From Rhodococcus rhodnii (GTDB lineage Bacteria; Actinomycetota; Actinomycetes; Mycobacteriales; Pseudonocardiaceae): a stretch of DNA of 64,000 bases. The stretch lies in the NCBI GenBank assembly GCA_000720375.1, contig JOAA01000041.1, positions 1 through 64,000 of the forward strand, given 5' to 3'. Of the stretch, positions 1-9,097 are shown piece after piece (the stretch's first letter is position 1; the number at the start of each line of letters is the position of its first letter). Made by a program: the position numbers and the translations under genes. The notes below the pieces were generated by a model. That model was not told the origin of the DNA and ran no database searches. It saw nothing but the letters and a program-made list of their open reading frames with translations.

Positions 1-68
1 GCGCCGCAAATAAGCTTGTCGGCGGGCAGGGCCGCAGGCCTGCCCGTGTTTCCCTGCTTTTGCGGCGC
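1..68. repeat. Hairpin module of a dispersed intergenic repeat (copy 1)
   Basis: Bases 1-10 (GCGCCGCAAA) are the exact reverse complement of 59-68, enclosing an inner 8-bp stem (CGGGCAGG at 23-30, CCTGCCCG at 39-46). Bases 1-38 recur without mismatch, inverted, at 41760-41797. The element is cut by the window edge, so its left side may continue outside. It lies downstream of rlmB and reads as non-coding. Confidence 0.8.
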
Positions 69-84
69 AGAGGCTCCACACCAA

Positions 85-266
85 ATCGCGCCGACCCCGC
101 ACACCTGCGCGCCGAAGTAGGCACAGCGCGCGCTGCGGCGACCCACCAGCGCGCCGAAACCAACCCACAGCGAAGCGCCGAACCAGCCACAGCGCGCGCC
201 GTGGTGCCCCAGATCGCGCCAAACCAACAACAGCGAGCGCCGACCCGACCCACCAGCGCGCGGCCG
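85..266. repeat. Degenerate array of GCGCGCC units, period about 21-22 bp
   Basis: Nine units containing (A/T/C)GCGCGCC-like cores end near 92, 113, 134, 155, 179, 200, 220, 241 and 265, giving steps of 20-24 bp. The stretch 73-102 is identical, inverted, to 41641-41670. The array fills the gap after the rlmB stop codon. No promoter or gene is seen in it. Confidence 0.75.
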
Positions 267-278
267 ACCCAGCCCTTG

Positions 279-1238
279 CTAGATCCGGCCGGCTACCCGC
301 CGTCGCCGAGCAATCTCAGCAAGCACAACGCTCGTAGCCACCGAAGCGTTCAGCGACTCGACACCCGCGGCCATAGGAATCGAAACCGTCTCATCACACC
401 GCTCCCGAACCAGCCGGCTCAGCCCACGCCCCTCCGACCCAACAACAACCACGATCGGCCCATTAGCCAGCTCAAGCTCATCAACCGTGATCGTCCCGTC
501 GGCGTCGAGCCCAACGACCATCAACCCGGTATCAGCCCAGTCCTTCAACGTCCTGGTGAGGTTCGTCGCGACAGCCACCGGAAGCTTGGCCGCCGTACCC
601 GCGCTCGTCCGCCAAGCGACAGCCGTAATACTCGCGCTACGGCGCTGCGGCACAACCACCCCATGCGCACCAAAAGCCGCCGCAGAACGAATCACGGCCC
701 CAAGGTTGCGAGGATCGGTCACCCCATCCAGCGCCACGAGCAGCGCGTCCTCACCGGAGTTCTTGGCTGCTTCCAGCAAGTCGTCCGGGTGCGCGTACTC
801 ATACGGCGGAATCTGCAGCGCCAGCCCCTGGTGCACCGCGTTGTGCGTGAGCTTGTCCAACTCGGGCCGCGAGACCTCGAGCACCGAGATGCCCCGATCC
901 GCAGCCATCCGCACGGCATCCGTGACGCGGTCGTCCGCATCCACGCCCAGCGCGACGTACAACGCCGTCGCGGGCACCTCGGCCCGCAGGCACTCGACGA
1001 CCGGGTTGCGCCCGGCCACCAACTCCGAGGTTGGACCGGCGTCCTTGCGCCGTTCCGGGCGCTTTTGTGTCGTCGCTCCCGGCTTGCGGTACGCCTTGTG
1101 GTTGGGGCGGTCCTGTGCCTTGGGCGTTGGGCCTTTGCCTTCCAGGCCCCTGCGCCGCTGGCCGCCGGAGCCGACCACCGCGCCCTTCTTGGTGCCGGGC
1201 TTCCGCATCGCGCCCTTACGCCTTGAGTTCCCGGCCAC
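279..1238 (-). CDS. rlmB: 23S rRNA (guanosine-2'-O-)-methyltransferase RlmB
   Basis: SPOUT/TrmH-family enzyme predicted to methylate the 2'-O of a guanosine in 23S rRNA (G2251 in E. coli) in the cytoplasm. The first ~70 residues are a Lys/Arg/Gly-rich tail typical of actinobacterial members. Then comes the substrate-binding domain beginning ELVAGRNPV and a C-terminal SPOUT knot with [19 protein letters not shown] and the SLNASVA motif. The length of 319 aa fits. The GTG start sits 1 nt after the cysS stop, so the two are probably translationally coupled. The same order (cysS then rlmB) is found in M. tuberculosis. Confidence 0.93.
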   Translation of the reverse strand: MAGNSRRKGAMRKPGTKKGAVVGSGGQRRRGLEGKGPTPKAQDRPNHKAYRKPGATTQKRPERRKDAGPTSELVAGRNPVVECLRAEVPATALYVALGVDADDRVTDAVRMAADRGISVLEVSRPELDKLTHNAVHQGLALQIPPYEYAHPDDLLEAAKNSGEDALLVALDGVTDPRNLGAVIRSAAAFGAHGVVVPQRRSASITAVAWRTSAGTAAKLPVAVATNLTRTLKDWADTGLMVVGLDADGTITVDELELANGPIVVVVGSEGRGLSRLVRERCDETVSIPMAAGVESLNASVATSVVLAEIARRRRVAGRI

Positions 1239-1239
1239 G

Positions 1240-2631
1240 CTAACTGTCCTTCAATGTCCATAGTGGACCGTCGGGGGTGTCCTCGACGGTGATTCCTGCG
1301 GCGAGCAGGCGGTCTCGCACCGCGTCGGCGGCCGCGAAGTCGCGTTCCTTACGCGCCCGCTGTCGCTCTTCCAACATCGCGTCGACCAATGTGGCCAGTG
1401 CGTTGCGGTGCGCGGCGTCCGTTGTGGACTCCTCTGACCACTTGTCCGACAACGGGTCTAGCCCGAGAACGTCCATCATCGCGCGAACTGAGGCCGCTGC
1501 TTCGCGGGCTTCGGCGTCCTGGTTGGACGCCAGCGCGATGTTGCCTTCCCGGACTGTGTTGTGCACAACCGCGATCGCCGCGGGTGTACCGAGGTCGTCG
1601 TTCATCGCCGCGGTGAACTCGGGCAGTACCTCGCCGAGCTCTACGGCGCCGAGCCTGCCGGTCACATTGCGCACGAACGTCTCGATCCGCCCGTACGCCG
1701 AGACGGCCTCGGCCAGCGCGGGCTCGGAGTAGTCGATCGTCGACCGGTAGTGCGGCGTGACCAGGTAGTAGCGCAGTTCCGGGGCACGTACCTGGTTGAG
1801 CATCGCCGGGATCGAGACCACGTTGCCGAGGGACTTCGACATCTTCTCGTTCGCCATGGTCACCCAGGCGTTGTGCAGCCAGTACCGGGCGAACCCGTCG
1901 CCGGCCGCGTGCGACTGCGCCTGCTCGTTCTCGTGGTGCGGGAAGATCAGGTCGATCCCGCCGCCGTGGATGTCGAACTCGCTGCCCAGATACGTCGTCG
2001 CCATCGCCGAGCACTCCAGGTGCCAGCCCGGACGACCAGGTCCCCACGGCGTCGGCCACGACGGCTCGCCGGGCTTGGCGGCCTTCCACAACGTGAAGTC
2101 GCGGCTGTCGCGCTTGCCCTCGGCCGCGCTTTCGCCCTGCTGCACCTCTTCCAGCTTCTGGCCGGAAAGCGCGCCGTACGCAGGGAACGTGCTCACGGCG
2201 AAGTAGACATCACCTGCGGCCGCGTACGCGTGCCCCTTGTCGATCAAGCGTTGCATCAGCTCGACCATCTGGGTCACGTGCCCGGTCGCGCGCGGCATAT
2301 ACGACGGAGGCAAGCAGCCGAGCGCGTCGTACGCGTCCTCGAACGCGCGCTCGTGCGTCTGCGCCCACTCCCACCAGGGCCTGCCTGCTTCGGCCGCCTT
2401 CTTCAGGATCTTGTCGTCGATGTCCGTGACATTGCGAACAAGGATCACGTCCAAGCCGCCATACGCCAGCCAACGGCGCAGCACGTCGTAGTTCAGCGCG
2501 CCACGGACGTGGCCGATATGCGGAATGCCCTGCACGGTGGCCCCACACACGTAGATGGACGCCGTTCCGTTCCGCGCGGGATGAAACTCCCGCGTGTTCC
2601 GGGTCGCGGTGTCGTACAGGTGAAGGGTCAC
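1240..2631 (-). CDS. cysS: Cysteinyl-tRNA synthetase
   Basis: Charges tRNA-Cys with cysteine in the cytoplasm. Class I synthetase of 463 aa from the chosen GTG. The HIGH signature is at residues 38-41 (PHIGH), the KMSKS loop is present as KMSKS-LGN, and the zinc ligands are in HLECSAMA and HHENE. The start was chosen because the conserved family N-terminus (TLHLYDT) begins here; a longer reading to 2733 would run into the upstream HAD gene and adds unconserved residues. No clear Shine-Dalgarno is visible before the GTG. It belongs to the carD-to-rlmB minus-strand run and is followed by rlmB with 1 nt between. Confidence 0.95.
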   Translation of the reverse strand: MTLHLYDTATRNTREFHPARNGTASIYVCGATVQGIPHIGHVRGALNYDVLRRWLAYGGLDVILVRNVTDIDDKILKKAAEAGRPWWEWAQTHERAFEDAYDALGCLPPSYMPRATGHVTQMVELMQRLIDKGHAYAAAGDVYFAVSTFPAYGALSGQKLEEVQQGESAAEGKRDSRDFTLWKAAKPGEPSWPTPWGPGRPGWHLECSAMATTYLGSEFDIHGGGIDLIFPHHENEQAQSHAAGDGFARYWLHNAWVTMANEKMSKSLGNVVSIPAMLNQVRAPELRYYLVTPHYRSTIDYSEPALAEAVSAYGRIETFVRNVTGRLGAVELGEVLPEFTAAMNDDLGTPAAIAVVHNTVREGNIALASNQDAEAREAAASVRAMMDVLGLDPLSDKWSEESTTDAAHRNALATLVDAMLEERQRARKERDFAAADAVRDRLLAAGITVEDTPDGPLWTLKDS

Positions 2632-2662
2632 AAAGAGATGGTACGGGAGCCGTGAATCGGCT

Positions 2663-3328
2663 TTACCAACCGTTCTCGGCCAGTACGTCGAGCAGTCCAT
2701 TCGGTCGTTGTTCGACGGGCAACGGATCGACAATCGCGACCGCGCAGCCGATCTTGGCCGCGCCGCCGTCGGCCTCCTCGCTGTCGCCGATCATCAGCAC
2801 CTGCTCGGGCGGCAGGCCAAGGCGTTCGCAGGCGATGCCGAAGATCCGTGGATCCGGCTTGACCGCACCCTCCTGAAAGGACAGTACGAATTCGGTGACC
2901 AGATCGGCGACTGCGATCCGTTCGAACGCCGGCCGGATGTTCCACGCGATGTTGCTGACCACGCCGATCGGAATTCCGGCTGCCGCCAAGGTTTTCAAGG
3001 CGGCCGCGGTATCCGGGTACGGTTCCCAGTTCGTGGAATCGAGCATCCGTTCGTAGAGCAATTCTGGATTGCCGACACCCGATCCCCGCAGCACCGCGAG
3101 GTAGAGCTCGCGGTGCAGCGGCGGGTCAAGATCACGTCGGTGCCATTGGCCGTAGAGCCGCTCAGGCAATCCCTCCGGACGGCCCGTCGGCGCCGTCATC
3201 CGCCGCATGATCTCGGCCTGCCGCTCGCCGTCCAGCGGGTTGCCGTCGTGGTCGACCAGGCCGGACAGATCGGGTTCGAGCCGGAACAACGTGCCGGAGT
3301 AGTCGAACAGCACCCCTCGAAAGTTCAT
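2663..3328 (-). CDS. HAD-superfamily hydrolase with DxS motif I
   Basis: Cytoplasmic HAD-fold protein of 221 aa; substrate unknown. Motif I is FDYSGTL, with nucleophile D9 but Ser at position 11 where phosphatases carry the acid/base Asp. A large cap follows (about residues 20-100), then VVSN (motif II) and GDSEEAD (motif IV). Such a change at Asp+2 is known in HAD enzymes that are not phosphatases (dehalogenases, phosphonatases), so phosphatase activity should not be assumed. It lies between the PPOX gene (18 nt upstream) and cysS (31 nt downstream), an insertion relative to the mycobacterial order ispF-cysS. Confidence 0.8.
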   Translation of the reverse strand: MNFRGVLFDYSGTLFRLEPDLSGLVDHDGNPLDGERQAEIMRRMTAPTGRPEGLPERLYGQWHRRDLDPPLHRELYLAVLRGSGVGNPELLYERMLDSTNWEPYPDTAAALKTLAAAGIPIGVVSNIAWNIRPAFERIAVADLVTEFVLSFQEGAVKPDPRIFGIACERLGLPPEQVLMIGDSEEADGGAAKIGCAVAIVDPLPVEQRPNGLLDVLAENGW

Positions 3329-3346
3329 ACCCTCATCTTAAGCGCT

Positions 3347-3742
3347 TCAGACCGCGTAGCCGGTGAGCTTTTCCGGCGTCAGCCGGACGATCACCCGCAC
3401 GTTGTCGGTGCCCTCGTCGCCGGTGTAGTCCTTGCCGGTGTACTTCAGCGACAGGTCGTTGATCAGCTTGAAGCCGTTCTCCTCGGTGAACGTCACCGTG
3501 CCGCGGGCCTCGAAATAGCTGTACGGGTTGTCGCTGTCGAACACCGAGATGCTCGCCCGCGGGTCACGGCGCAGGTTGCGGTCCTTCAACCGGCCCTTCA
3601 CCGTCGACACGAGCAGGTCGTCGCCGTCGCGCGTGATCCACACCACGGATGTCTGCGGGCTGCCGTCGGCGTTGACGGTCGCGATCGTCGCGAAGTTCTT
3701 TCCATCGACGATGGCACGGACTTTGTCTGGGAGAGCAACCAT
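3347..3742 (-). CDS. PPOX-class F420/FMN-binding split-barrel protein
   Basis: Small split-beta-barrel flavoprotein-like protein of 131 aa, related to pyridoxamine 5'-phosphate oxidases and to actinobacterial F420-dependent members. Diagnostic stretches are the N-terminal FATIATVNADGSPQTSVVW strand-turn-strand, the basic cofactor-binding KGRLKDRNLRRDPR and the YFEARGTV strand. Such proteins bind F420 or FMN and reduce varied substrates; the substrate here is unknown. The gap to ispF upstream is 9 nt, so it is co-transcribed. Confidence 0.85.
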   Translation of the reverse strand: MVALPDKVRAIVDGKNFATIATVNADGSPQTSVVWITRDGDDLLVSTVKGRLKDRNLRRDPRASISVFDSDNPYSYFEARGTVTFTEENGFKLINDLSLKYTGKDYTGDEGTDNVRVIVRLTPEKLTGYAV

Positions 3743-3751
3743 GCGGCCAGG

Positions 3752-4246
3752 TTAGTGCGGTTGTCCGCCGTCCACTGGACGTTCCACGATGAGGGCGCTC
3801 GCGATGGCGGCGATGCCCTCACCACGGCCAGTCAGGCCGAGTCCGTCGGTCGTCGTCCCGGACACTGAGACGGGCCCGCCGACAGCTTCGGACAGGACCT
3901 TCTCGGCCTCGGCGCGGCGCTTGCCGATCCGCGGCGCGTTCCCGATGACCTGGACAGAGGCGTTGCCGACCTGAAAGCCCGCCTCGTCAAGACGGCGGCG
4001 GACCTCTGTGAGCAACTGCACGCCGTGCGCCCCGGCCCACCGCGGGTCGCCGGTGCCGAAAACGGCCCCGAGATCGCCGAGCCCGGCGGCCGTGAGCAGC
4101 GCGTCGCAGAGGGCGTGCGCGGCGACGTCGCCGTCAGAGTGACCGTCGCAACCGTCCACGCCTTCCCACAGTAGGCCCGCGATCCAGCAGTCACGGCCGG
4201 CGGCGATGGGATGGACGTCAGTGGCGGTTCCTACCCGTGGAATCAC
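3752..4246 (-). CDS. ispF: 2-C-methyl-D-erythritol 2,4-cyclodiphosphate synthase
   Basis: MEP-pathway enzyme converting CDP-methylerythritol 2-phosphate into the cyclodiphosphate for isoprenoid synthesis. The 164-aa sequence shows the metal ligands in TDVHP (D10, H12) and the GHSDGDV motif, and ends with the usual EGIAA region. It overlaps the upstream ispD-like gene by 4 nt. All key residues look intact, in contrast to its ispD neighbour. Confidence 0.95.
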   Translation of the reverse strand: MIPRVGTATDVHPIAAGRDCWIAGLLWEGVDGCDGHSDGDVAAHALCDALLTAAGLGDLGAVFGTGDPRWAGAHGVQLLTEVRRRLDEAGFQVGNASVQVIGNAPRIGKRRAEAEKVLSEAVGGPVSVSGTTTDGLGLTGRGEGIAAIASALIVERPVDGGQPH

Positions 4247-4803
4247 GGCGTCACGCTAGCGACGTCGATCGCTGTGCGGATGCGCAGCCCATGCGGATGG
4301 CCGGGGACCGTGCTGAGCGGAACGCCCGGACACCGCGGGTCTTCGGCCTGCCGCAGCACCTCGATCGGCGCGCCGAGCGGGGACTGCATCACCCGCAGTT
4401 CGGAGCGGTCCCTGGTGCCGAGAATGCGGCCGTCCGGATCGACTTCCTTGACCGTGTCGGTCAACGGGAGGACCGGGATGACGGCCTGCGCGCCGCGTTC
4501 GAGTTCGTCGACGACGGACTCGATCACCTCGGGCGGCGTTTCCGCGCGTTCGATGTCGTGGATCAAGCCGAACCGAATGTCCGGAAACATCTCGATCGCG
4601 GTATTCAGCGCGGTATGAAGATCGCCGACAACAACTGTGCAGCCGGGCAGCGTGAATTCGAGGTTAATGGGAGTACAAATGAAAACGTGCCGTACGCACC
4701 CAGCTTGACGCAGGGAACGCACGGCACGTTCGGTCAATGGCATGCCATGTACGGAAACCACTCCGGTCGCCGGCACGACCGCGAGCGCGACGGAACTCTG
4801 CAC
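4243..4803 (-). CDS. ispD: IspD-like protein lacking the catalytic loop
   Basis: Placed where 2-C-methyl-D-erythritol 4-phosphate cytidylyltransferase is expected (carD-ispD-ispF order) and clearly homologous: HDIER (residues 82-86), [16 protein letters not shown] and [11 protein letters not shown] align with IspD. At only 186 aa it is short. The N-terminus runs VVPATG straight into [10 protein letters not shown], so the glycine-rich nucleotide loop with its Arg and Lys (R20 and K27 in E. coli) is missing, and the C-terminal NIK lysine region reads RIRT. The GTG start lies 30 nt from carD and no start further upstream restores the loop. It may be inactive, a scaffold for IspF, or an altered nucleotidyltransferase. 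Confidence 0.75.
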   Translation of the reverse strand: MQSSVALAVVPATGVVSVHGMPLTERAVRSLRQAGCVRHVFICTPINLEFTLPGCTVVVGDLHTALNTAIEMFPDIRFGLIHDIERAETPPEVIESVVDELERGAQAVIPVLPLTDTVKEVDPDGRILGTRDRSELRVMQSPLGAPIEVLRQAEDPRCPGVPLSTVPGHPHGLRIRTAIDVASVTP

Positions 4804-4833
4804 TCTGCTGTGTTTCCCGTACTGCGGGGTGGA

Positions 4834-5328
4834 CTAGACCGCCGCGGCTGTGGCGAGAACCTCGTCGAGGAGGACCTCGGCCTTGTCCTCGTCGGTGCCC
4901 TCGGCCAGTGCCAACTCGCTCACCAGTATCTGTCGAGCCTTGGCCAGCATCCGCTTCTCGCCAGCGGATAGGCCACGGTCCTTCTCACGCCGCCAGAGGT
5001 CTCGCACCACTTCGGCAACCTTGTTCACATCGCCAGAGGCGAGTTTCTCCAGGTTGGCCTTATACCGCCGTGACCAGTTGGTCGGCTCCTCCGTGTGAGG
5101 AGCACGCAAAACATCGAAGACGCGGTTGAGACCCTCTTGGCCGACGACGTCCCGCACGCCTACGATCTCGGCGTTGTCAGCGGGTACGCGAACCGTGAGA
5201 TCACCCTGCGCGACCTTGAGAACGAGGTACTTCTTCTCCTCGCCCTTGATCACGCGTGTCTCGATTGCTTCGATGAGAGCGGCACCGTGGTGCGGGTAGA
5301 CGACGGTCTCTCCGACCTTGAAAACCAT
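4834..5328 (-). CDS. carD: CarD-family RNA polymerase-binding regulator
   Basis: Global transcription factor that binds the RNA polymerase beta subunit and stabilises open complexes at rRNA and housekeeping promoters in mycobacteria. Residues 1-60 form the RNAP-interaction Tudor-like domain ([18 protein letters not shown]); the helical C-terminus carries the conserved NWSRRYKAN and the DNA-contacting tryptophan region LWRREKDRG. Length 164 aa fits the family. It is first in the minus-strand run down to rlmB and divergent from lpqE. Confidence 0.96.
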   Translation of the reverse strand: MVFKVGETVVYPHHGAALIEAIETRVIKGEEKKYLVLKVAQGDLTVRVPADNAEIVGVRDVVGQEGLNRVFDVLRAPHTEEPTNWSRRYKANLEKLASGDVNKVAEVVRDLWRREKDRGLSAGEKRMLAKARQILVSELALAEGTDEDKAEVLLDEVLATAAAV

Positions 5329-5603
5329 GTGTCCTCTGCCCCTTTCGCTGACTCCATTCTAACACGTCCCGCAATCCCCCTCAGCCCGGTGCGAGACGGG
5401 TAAGCGCAGGTCAGCGGCACGAGGATGGACCGCCTGGGGGTTGACAAAATACCTGTGGACATGCATCGAGATGACAATTAACGATCTTGATGGGATACTC
5501 CCGGATCCTTTGTGGACATCAACTCGGCGAGGTGCCCGCGAGGGGCGTATAGCCGCCGGATACCCTTCGGGCCGACGCGTTTTCCCCAGGAAGGACCGGC
5601 AAC
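5329..5603. promoter_or_regulatory. Divergent promoter region carD / lpqE
   Basis: Non-coding gap between the divergent starts. On the minus strand TAGAAT (5360-5355) is a plausible -10 box 26 nt before the carD ATG, without a good -35. On the plus strand a perfect TTGACA lies at 5441-5446, but a convincing -10 is not visible at 16-18 nt. AGGAAGGAC at 5588-5596 serves as ribosome binding site for the lpqE GTG. Box assignments are tentative. Confidence 0.4.
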
Positions 5604-6299
5604 GTGAGTCGTGTACGCCACAGCCTGCGCTACGCCACAGCGGCGGTCGGGATCGCGCTCGCACTCGCGGGTTGCGGCGCCGGCCAGATCTCGCAGACGG
5701 CCGGCATGGAGCCGGCCGTGAACGGCGGTGAAGGAGACGTCGGCCCGATCGCCGTCCGCGACATCCAGCTCGCCTACCCACCGCACGGCGTATACGAGCC
5801 TGGCTCGACGGCAGTGGTGCTCGGAACGCTCGTGAACAGTGCGCTGACCGACGACGAGCTGGTGTCGATCACGTCGCCGGCGGGTCAGGTGACGATCACC
5901 GGTGACAAGAGCTTGCCAGCGGGTCGTTCGCTGATCCTCGAGGTGCCCGCGGGTGGGGTACCGACTTCTTCGTCGCGTCCGACGACCACGAGCAGCACGC
6001 CTACGTCTGGTTCCCCGACTTCCGGTGCTCCGACTTCGGGTTCTGCGACTTCGGGCTCCGGGACTCCGACTTCGGGTGCCACGACCACGACCACCCCTCG
6101 GCCGACGACGACCACGCAGCGTCCGGTGACCATCGGCAAGGTGACCGTGGTGCTGACCGGCATCGGCGAGGAGATCCGCTCGGGCAAGACGATCGAGCTG
6201 ACCTTCACCTTCCGCAGCGGTTCGGTGACCATCCCGGTCCCGGTCGCCGTGCCGACCACGCCACGCCAGCCCGCCGCAGGCGGTGGCGGAGGCCACTGA
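5604..6299 (+). CDS. lpqE: LpqE-like secreted lipoprotein
   Basis: Predicted cell-envelope lipoprotein of 231 aa. The signal peptide ends in the lipobox LAGC with acylated Cys24. A beta-rich domain (residues ~40-115) is followed by a Thr/Ser/Gly/Pro linker built from about six TSGxP-type repeats (~125-175) and a second beta-rich segment ending in Gly-rich residues. Position between carD and radA matches M. tuberculosis lpqE (Rv3584), which is the main basis for the name. Function unknown. The low-complexity linker is probably a cell-wall spacer. Confidence 0.75.
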   Translation: MSRVRHSLRYATAAVGIALALAGCGAGQISQTAGMEPAVNGGEGDVGPIAVRDIQLAYPPHGVYEPGSTAVVLGTLVNSALTDDELVSITSPAGQVTITGDKSLPAGRSLILEVPAGGVPTSSSRPTTTSSTPTSGSPTSGAPTSGSATSGSGTPTSGATTTTTPRPTTTTQRPVTIGKVTVVLTGIGEEIRSGKTIELTFTFRSGSVTIPVPVAVPTTPRQPAAGGGGGH

Positions 6300-6315
6300 G
6301 CCTTGAGAAGAGCGG

Positions 6316-6346
6316 AGGGCCCGGCATCACTCGGATGCCGGGCCCT
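6316..6346 (+). terminator. Hairpin terminator after lpqE
   Basis: Perfect 12-bp stem AGGGCCCGGCAT / ATGCCGGGCCCT with a 7-nt loop, beginning 16 nt after the lpqE stop. No T-run follows, as is usual in high-GC actinomycetes. Confidence 0.75.
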
Positions 6347-6568
6347 TCGGCTACCCGGCGCCTGATCTCACTCCGATCACCACCACCCCGGACGGCCCAG
6401 AGTCGGCTCTGACCTGTGCAAACACCGAAATTGTCGTACCTCTGCGGTAGCGTGAAAATCAGGGGGACCCCCTCGGGATTGCTGTTGCGGACAAGGCTGC
6501 CTTGGCGAAGTGCGCTGGACGTCGCGGCGCTGTCCGGGATTGTCGGACCTTGCCGATAGGTTGCCCGC

Positions 6569-7936
6569 GTGGTGAAGAAGTCGGGCCCGGCCTTCCGGTG
6601 TGGCGAGTGCGGTGCTGTCGTTGCCAAGTGGTTCGGCAGATGCCCCGAATGCCAAGCCTGGGGGACCATCGAAGAAGTCGCGGCCGCCAAGCCGGCCCTG
6701 GCCAAGGTCGTCGCGGGCGCCCCGGCCTCCCCGGCCCGCCCAATTGCCGAAGTGGACGTCGAGTCCGCCAGAGCCCAGCGCACCGGAGTGCCCGAGCTCG
6801 ACCGGGTCCTGGGCGGCGGACTCGTCCCGGGTGCCGTCGTCCTGCTGGCCGGTGAGCCGGGGGTCGGCAAGTCGACGCTGCTGCTCGAGGTCGCCTACCA
6901 GTGGGTCGCGCGCGAGGATTCGCCCGGCCGCGCCCTGTACATCACCGGAGAGGAGTCGGCGGGCCAGGTCCGCCTGCGCGCCGAGCGCACCGGCAACGTC
7001 CACCAGGAGATGTTCCTGGCCTCGGAGAGCGACCTGGCCACGGTGATCGGTCACGTCGACGCCGTGAAACCGGCCATGCTGGTGATCGACTCCGTGCAGA
7101 CGATGTCCTCGCCGGCGGTGGAGAGTTCGGCGGGTGGCGTGACCCAGGTCAGAGCGGTGACCGCGGCACTTGTCGCGCTGGCGAAGGAGCGCAGCCTGCC
7201 GGTCATCCTGGTCGGCCATGTCACCAAAGAGGGTTCGGTCGCCGGTCCGCGGGTTCTTGAGCACCTGGTCGACGTGGTTCTGCAGTTCGAAGGCGACAAG
7301 TACTCGTCGTTGCGGCTCGTCCGCGGCGTGAAGAACCGGTTCGGCGCGGCCGATGAGGTCGGCTGTTTCGAGATGGTCGAGGACGGCATCGTCGGCGTGC
7401 CCGACCCGTCGGGGATCTTCATGAGCAACCGGGTCGAAGGTGTCGCGGGCACCGCTGTCACGGTCATCACCGAGGGCAAACGCGCGCTGCTGGGCGAAGT
7501 GCAGGCGCTGGTGGCGAACACCGAAGCGCCGATGCCAAGGCGTGCTGTGAACGGTCTTGAGGCCTCGAGGGTCGCGAAGGTGTTGGCAGTCCTGGAAAGG
7601 CGCGCGAGCCTGCCGTTGGGCAAATCAGACGTCTTCACGGCGACCGTCGGCGGCATGCGGATCATCGAACCGGCGGGCGACCTGGCGCTCGCGATGGCGG
7701 TCGCGAGCGCCAAGCTGGACATCCCGTTGCCGAACGACATGGTGATCATCGGCGAGGTCGGCCTGGCCGGTGAGGTACGCCGGGTCGGCAGTGTCGGCAG
7801 GCGGTTGGCCGAAGCTGCGCGCCTTGGCTTCAAACGCGCGCTGATCCCGCCGGACTCCGGCCGGTTGCCCGCGGAGATCAGGGCAACCGTCGTGCCGGAT
7901 CTGCGCACGCTCGTGGACACGTTGTCCAAGCGCTGA
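6569..7936 (+). CDS. radA: DNA repair protein RadA (Sms)
   Basis: RecA-like ATPase that promotes branch migration during recombination. It has a C4 zinc finger (C11, C14, C25, C28), Walker A GEPGVGKS at 95-102, the RadA signature KNRFG at 255-259 and a C-terminal Lon-like domain from about residue 290. Length 455 aa is normal. It follows lpqE as in mycobacteria, but the expected next gene disA (diadenylate cyclase) is not present; the minus-strand gene behind it abuts directly at 7937. Confidence 0.96.
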   Translation: MVKKSGPAFRCGECGAVVAKWFGRCPECQAWGTIEEVAAAKPALAKVVAGAPASPARPIAEVDVESARAQRTGVPELDRVLGGGLVPGAVVLLAGEPGVGKSTLLLEVAYQWVAREDSPGRALYITGEESAGQVRLRAERTGNVHQEMFLASESDLATVIGHVDAVKPAMLVIDSVQTMSSPAVESSAGGVTQVRAVTAALVALAKERSLPVILVGHVTKEGSVAGPRVLEHLVDVVLQFEGDKYSSLRLVRGVKNRFGAADEVGCFEMVEDGIVGVPDPSGIFMSNRVEGVAGTAVTVITEGKRALLGEVQALVANTEAPMPRRAVNGLEASRVAKVLAVLERRASLPLGKSDVFTATVGGMRIIEPAGDLALAMAVASAKLDIPLPNDMVIIGEVGLAGEVRRVGSVGRRLAEAARLGFKRALIPPDSGRLPAEIRATVVPDLRTLVDTLSKR

Positions 7937-9097
7937 TCAGTTCCCGATGCCGTTCACCACGGCCCAGTGCGTGGTGGTCTCGCCGGCCACCGAGCCGGCA
8001 CGGGCGTCGGGGAAGTCGTCCACCATCCGGATTTCCCGGGTGCCGATCAGCAACCCGTTCGCCGGGTCGACCAGCAGCACGACCGACCGGGTGGTTTCGA
8101 GGTTGTCGATGGTCAGCGACACAGCGGCCCGGCCATCGCGGGTTCGCGCATCGGTCGACACCCGGATCCACGGGTGGTAGCTGAGCGCTTGGTAGATCGC
8201 CCTGCGTACGTCGGCGGGTACGGGACGGTTGAGCAGCGAGCCCGCCAACTGCACGGCGAAGCCGGGTGGATCAGATGTCTCCGAGGCGTCCGCGGCAAGC
8301 CGTGTGTACAGCTCTCGGGGGTCTCGCGGCAGGTTGGCGATGAACTCCTCGGTCGGCTGGGTCCACGAGCCTCGCGCCGGCGGGAAGTACTCGCCCTTGG
8401 CCGCCTCGAATGTGCCTTCCTGGTAGGACAATCCGGAGACCATGGTCGGCCACTGCGGTTCGTCCTGTTCCCGGGTGTTGGCCCGCCGGGTGTCGACGTC
8501 CCTGACCAACCGCCACACACCGGACCTGTCGGCGGGCACCCACTCCTCCCAGAAACCCTCACTGTCCATCTGCAACCCACCGTGGACGTCCCCGCGCACC
8601 ACGGTCGGTATGCCCCACTCGTACCTGCCCATCGTCAGGTATTGGCCGGGCTGTTGCGGCAGGTCGCTGGCGGTCAGCTCGCCTGCTGCGTTGTACACGA
8701 CGCCGACCGGAGGCAACGGGGCGCCACGCTTGGCACTCGGGATCCGTGCCGGGCGTTGTGGTGCTTTCGGATAGGGCTTTTTCACTTCCGACGGACCGGC
8801 AGCTGGCGGGTGATCGTTGCTCCGCAACGCGACGGTCGTTCCTACGGCAACGAGGACCGCAGCCGCCGCAGTCAGCCAAGGGATCAAACGCCGACGCCTC
8901 GGCGGGCTGCGCCGTCGGCTGGGGTCGCCGACGTCGAGGCGCACCACCGTCAACGGTTCGGGCTCCGGCAACGGCTCCAGCGCCGGTTCGGCCGCGGCTT
9001 GCAGGCGCAGCTTGCCGATCAGAAAGGCGTCCTCGGTCATCTCCGGTACGTCGTCACGGAATCCGGCCAGCGCCTCGTCCAGCTCAACGTCGTTCAT
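7937..9097 (-). CDS. Membrane-anchored sigma-factor partner (CU044_5270-like)
   Basis: 386-aa protein with an acidic N-terminus (1-60), an Arg-rich segment (61-70), one transmembrane helix (71-91) and a large external domain. The organisation resembles actinobacterial CU044_5270-type proteins that accompany ECF sigma factors, so an anti-sigma or sensor role is inferred. No HxxxCxxC zinc motif is present. The ATG chosen at 9097 overlaps the sigma-factor stop by 4 nt (ATGA); a longer reading to 9214 adds only basic, unconserved residues over the sigma gene. Confidence 0.7.
   Translation of the reverse strand: MNDVELDEALAGFRDDVPEMTEDAFLIGKLRLQAAAEPALEPLPEPEPLTVVRLDVGDPSRRRSPPRRRRLIPWLTAAAAVLVAVGTTVALRSNDHPPAAGPSEVKKPYPKAPQRPARIPSAKRGAPLPPVGVVYNAAGELTASDLPQQPGQYLTMGRYEWGIPTVVRGDVHGGLQMDSEGFWEEWVPADRSGVWRLVRDVDTRRANTREQDEPQWPTMVSGLSYQEGTFEAAKGEYFPPARGSWTQPTEEFIANLPRDPRELYTRLAADASETSDPPGFAVQLAGSLLNRPVPADVRRAIYQALSYHPWIRVSTDARTRDGRAAVSLTIDNLETTRSVVLLVDPANGLLIGTREIRMVDDFPDARAGSVAGETTTHWAVVNGIGN

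Noticed and set aside
60..1226. Plus-strand 388-codon open frame opposite rlmB and over the repeat array
   Set aside because: Covers repeats and the antisense of rlmB; composition is not protein-like.
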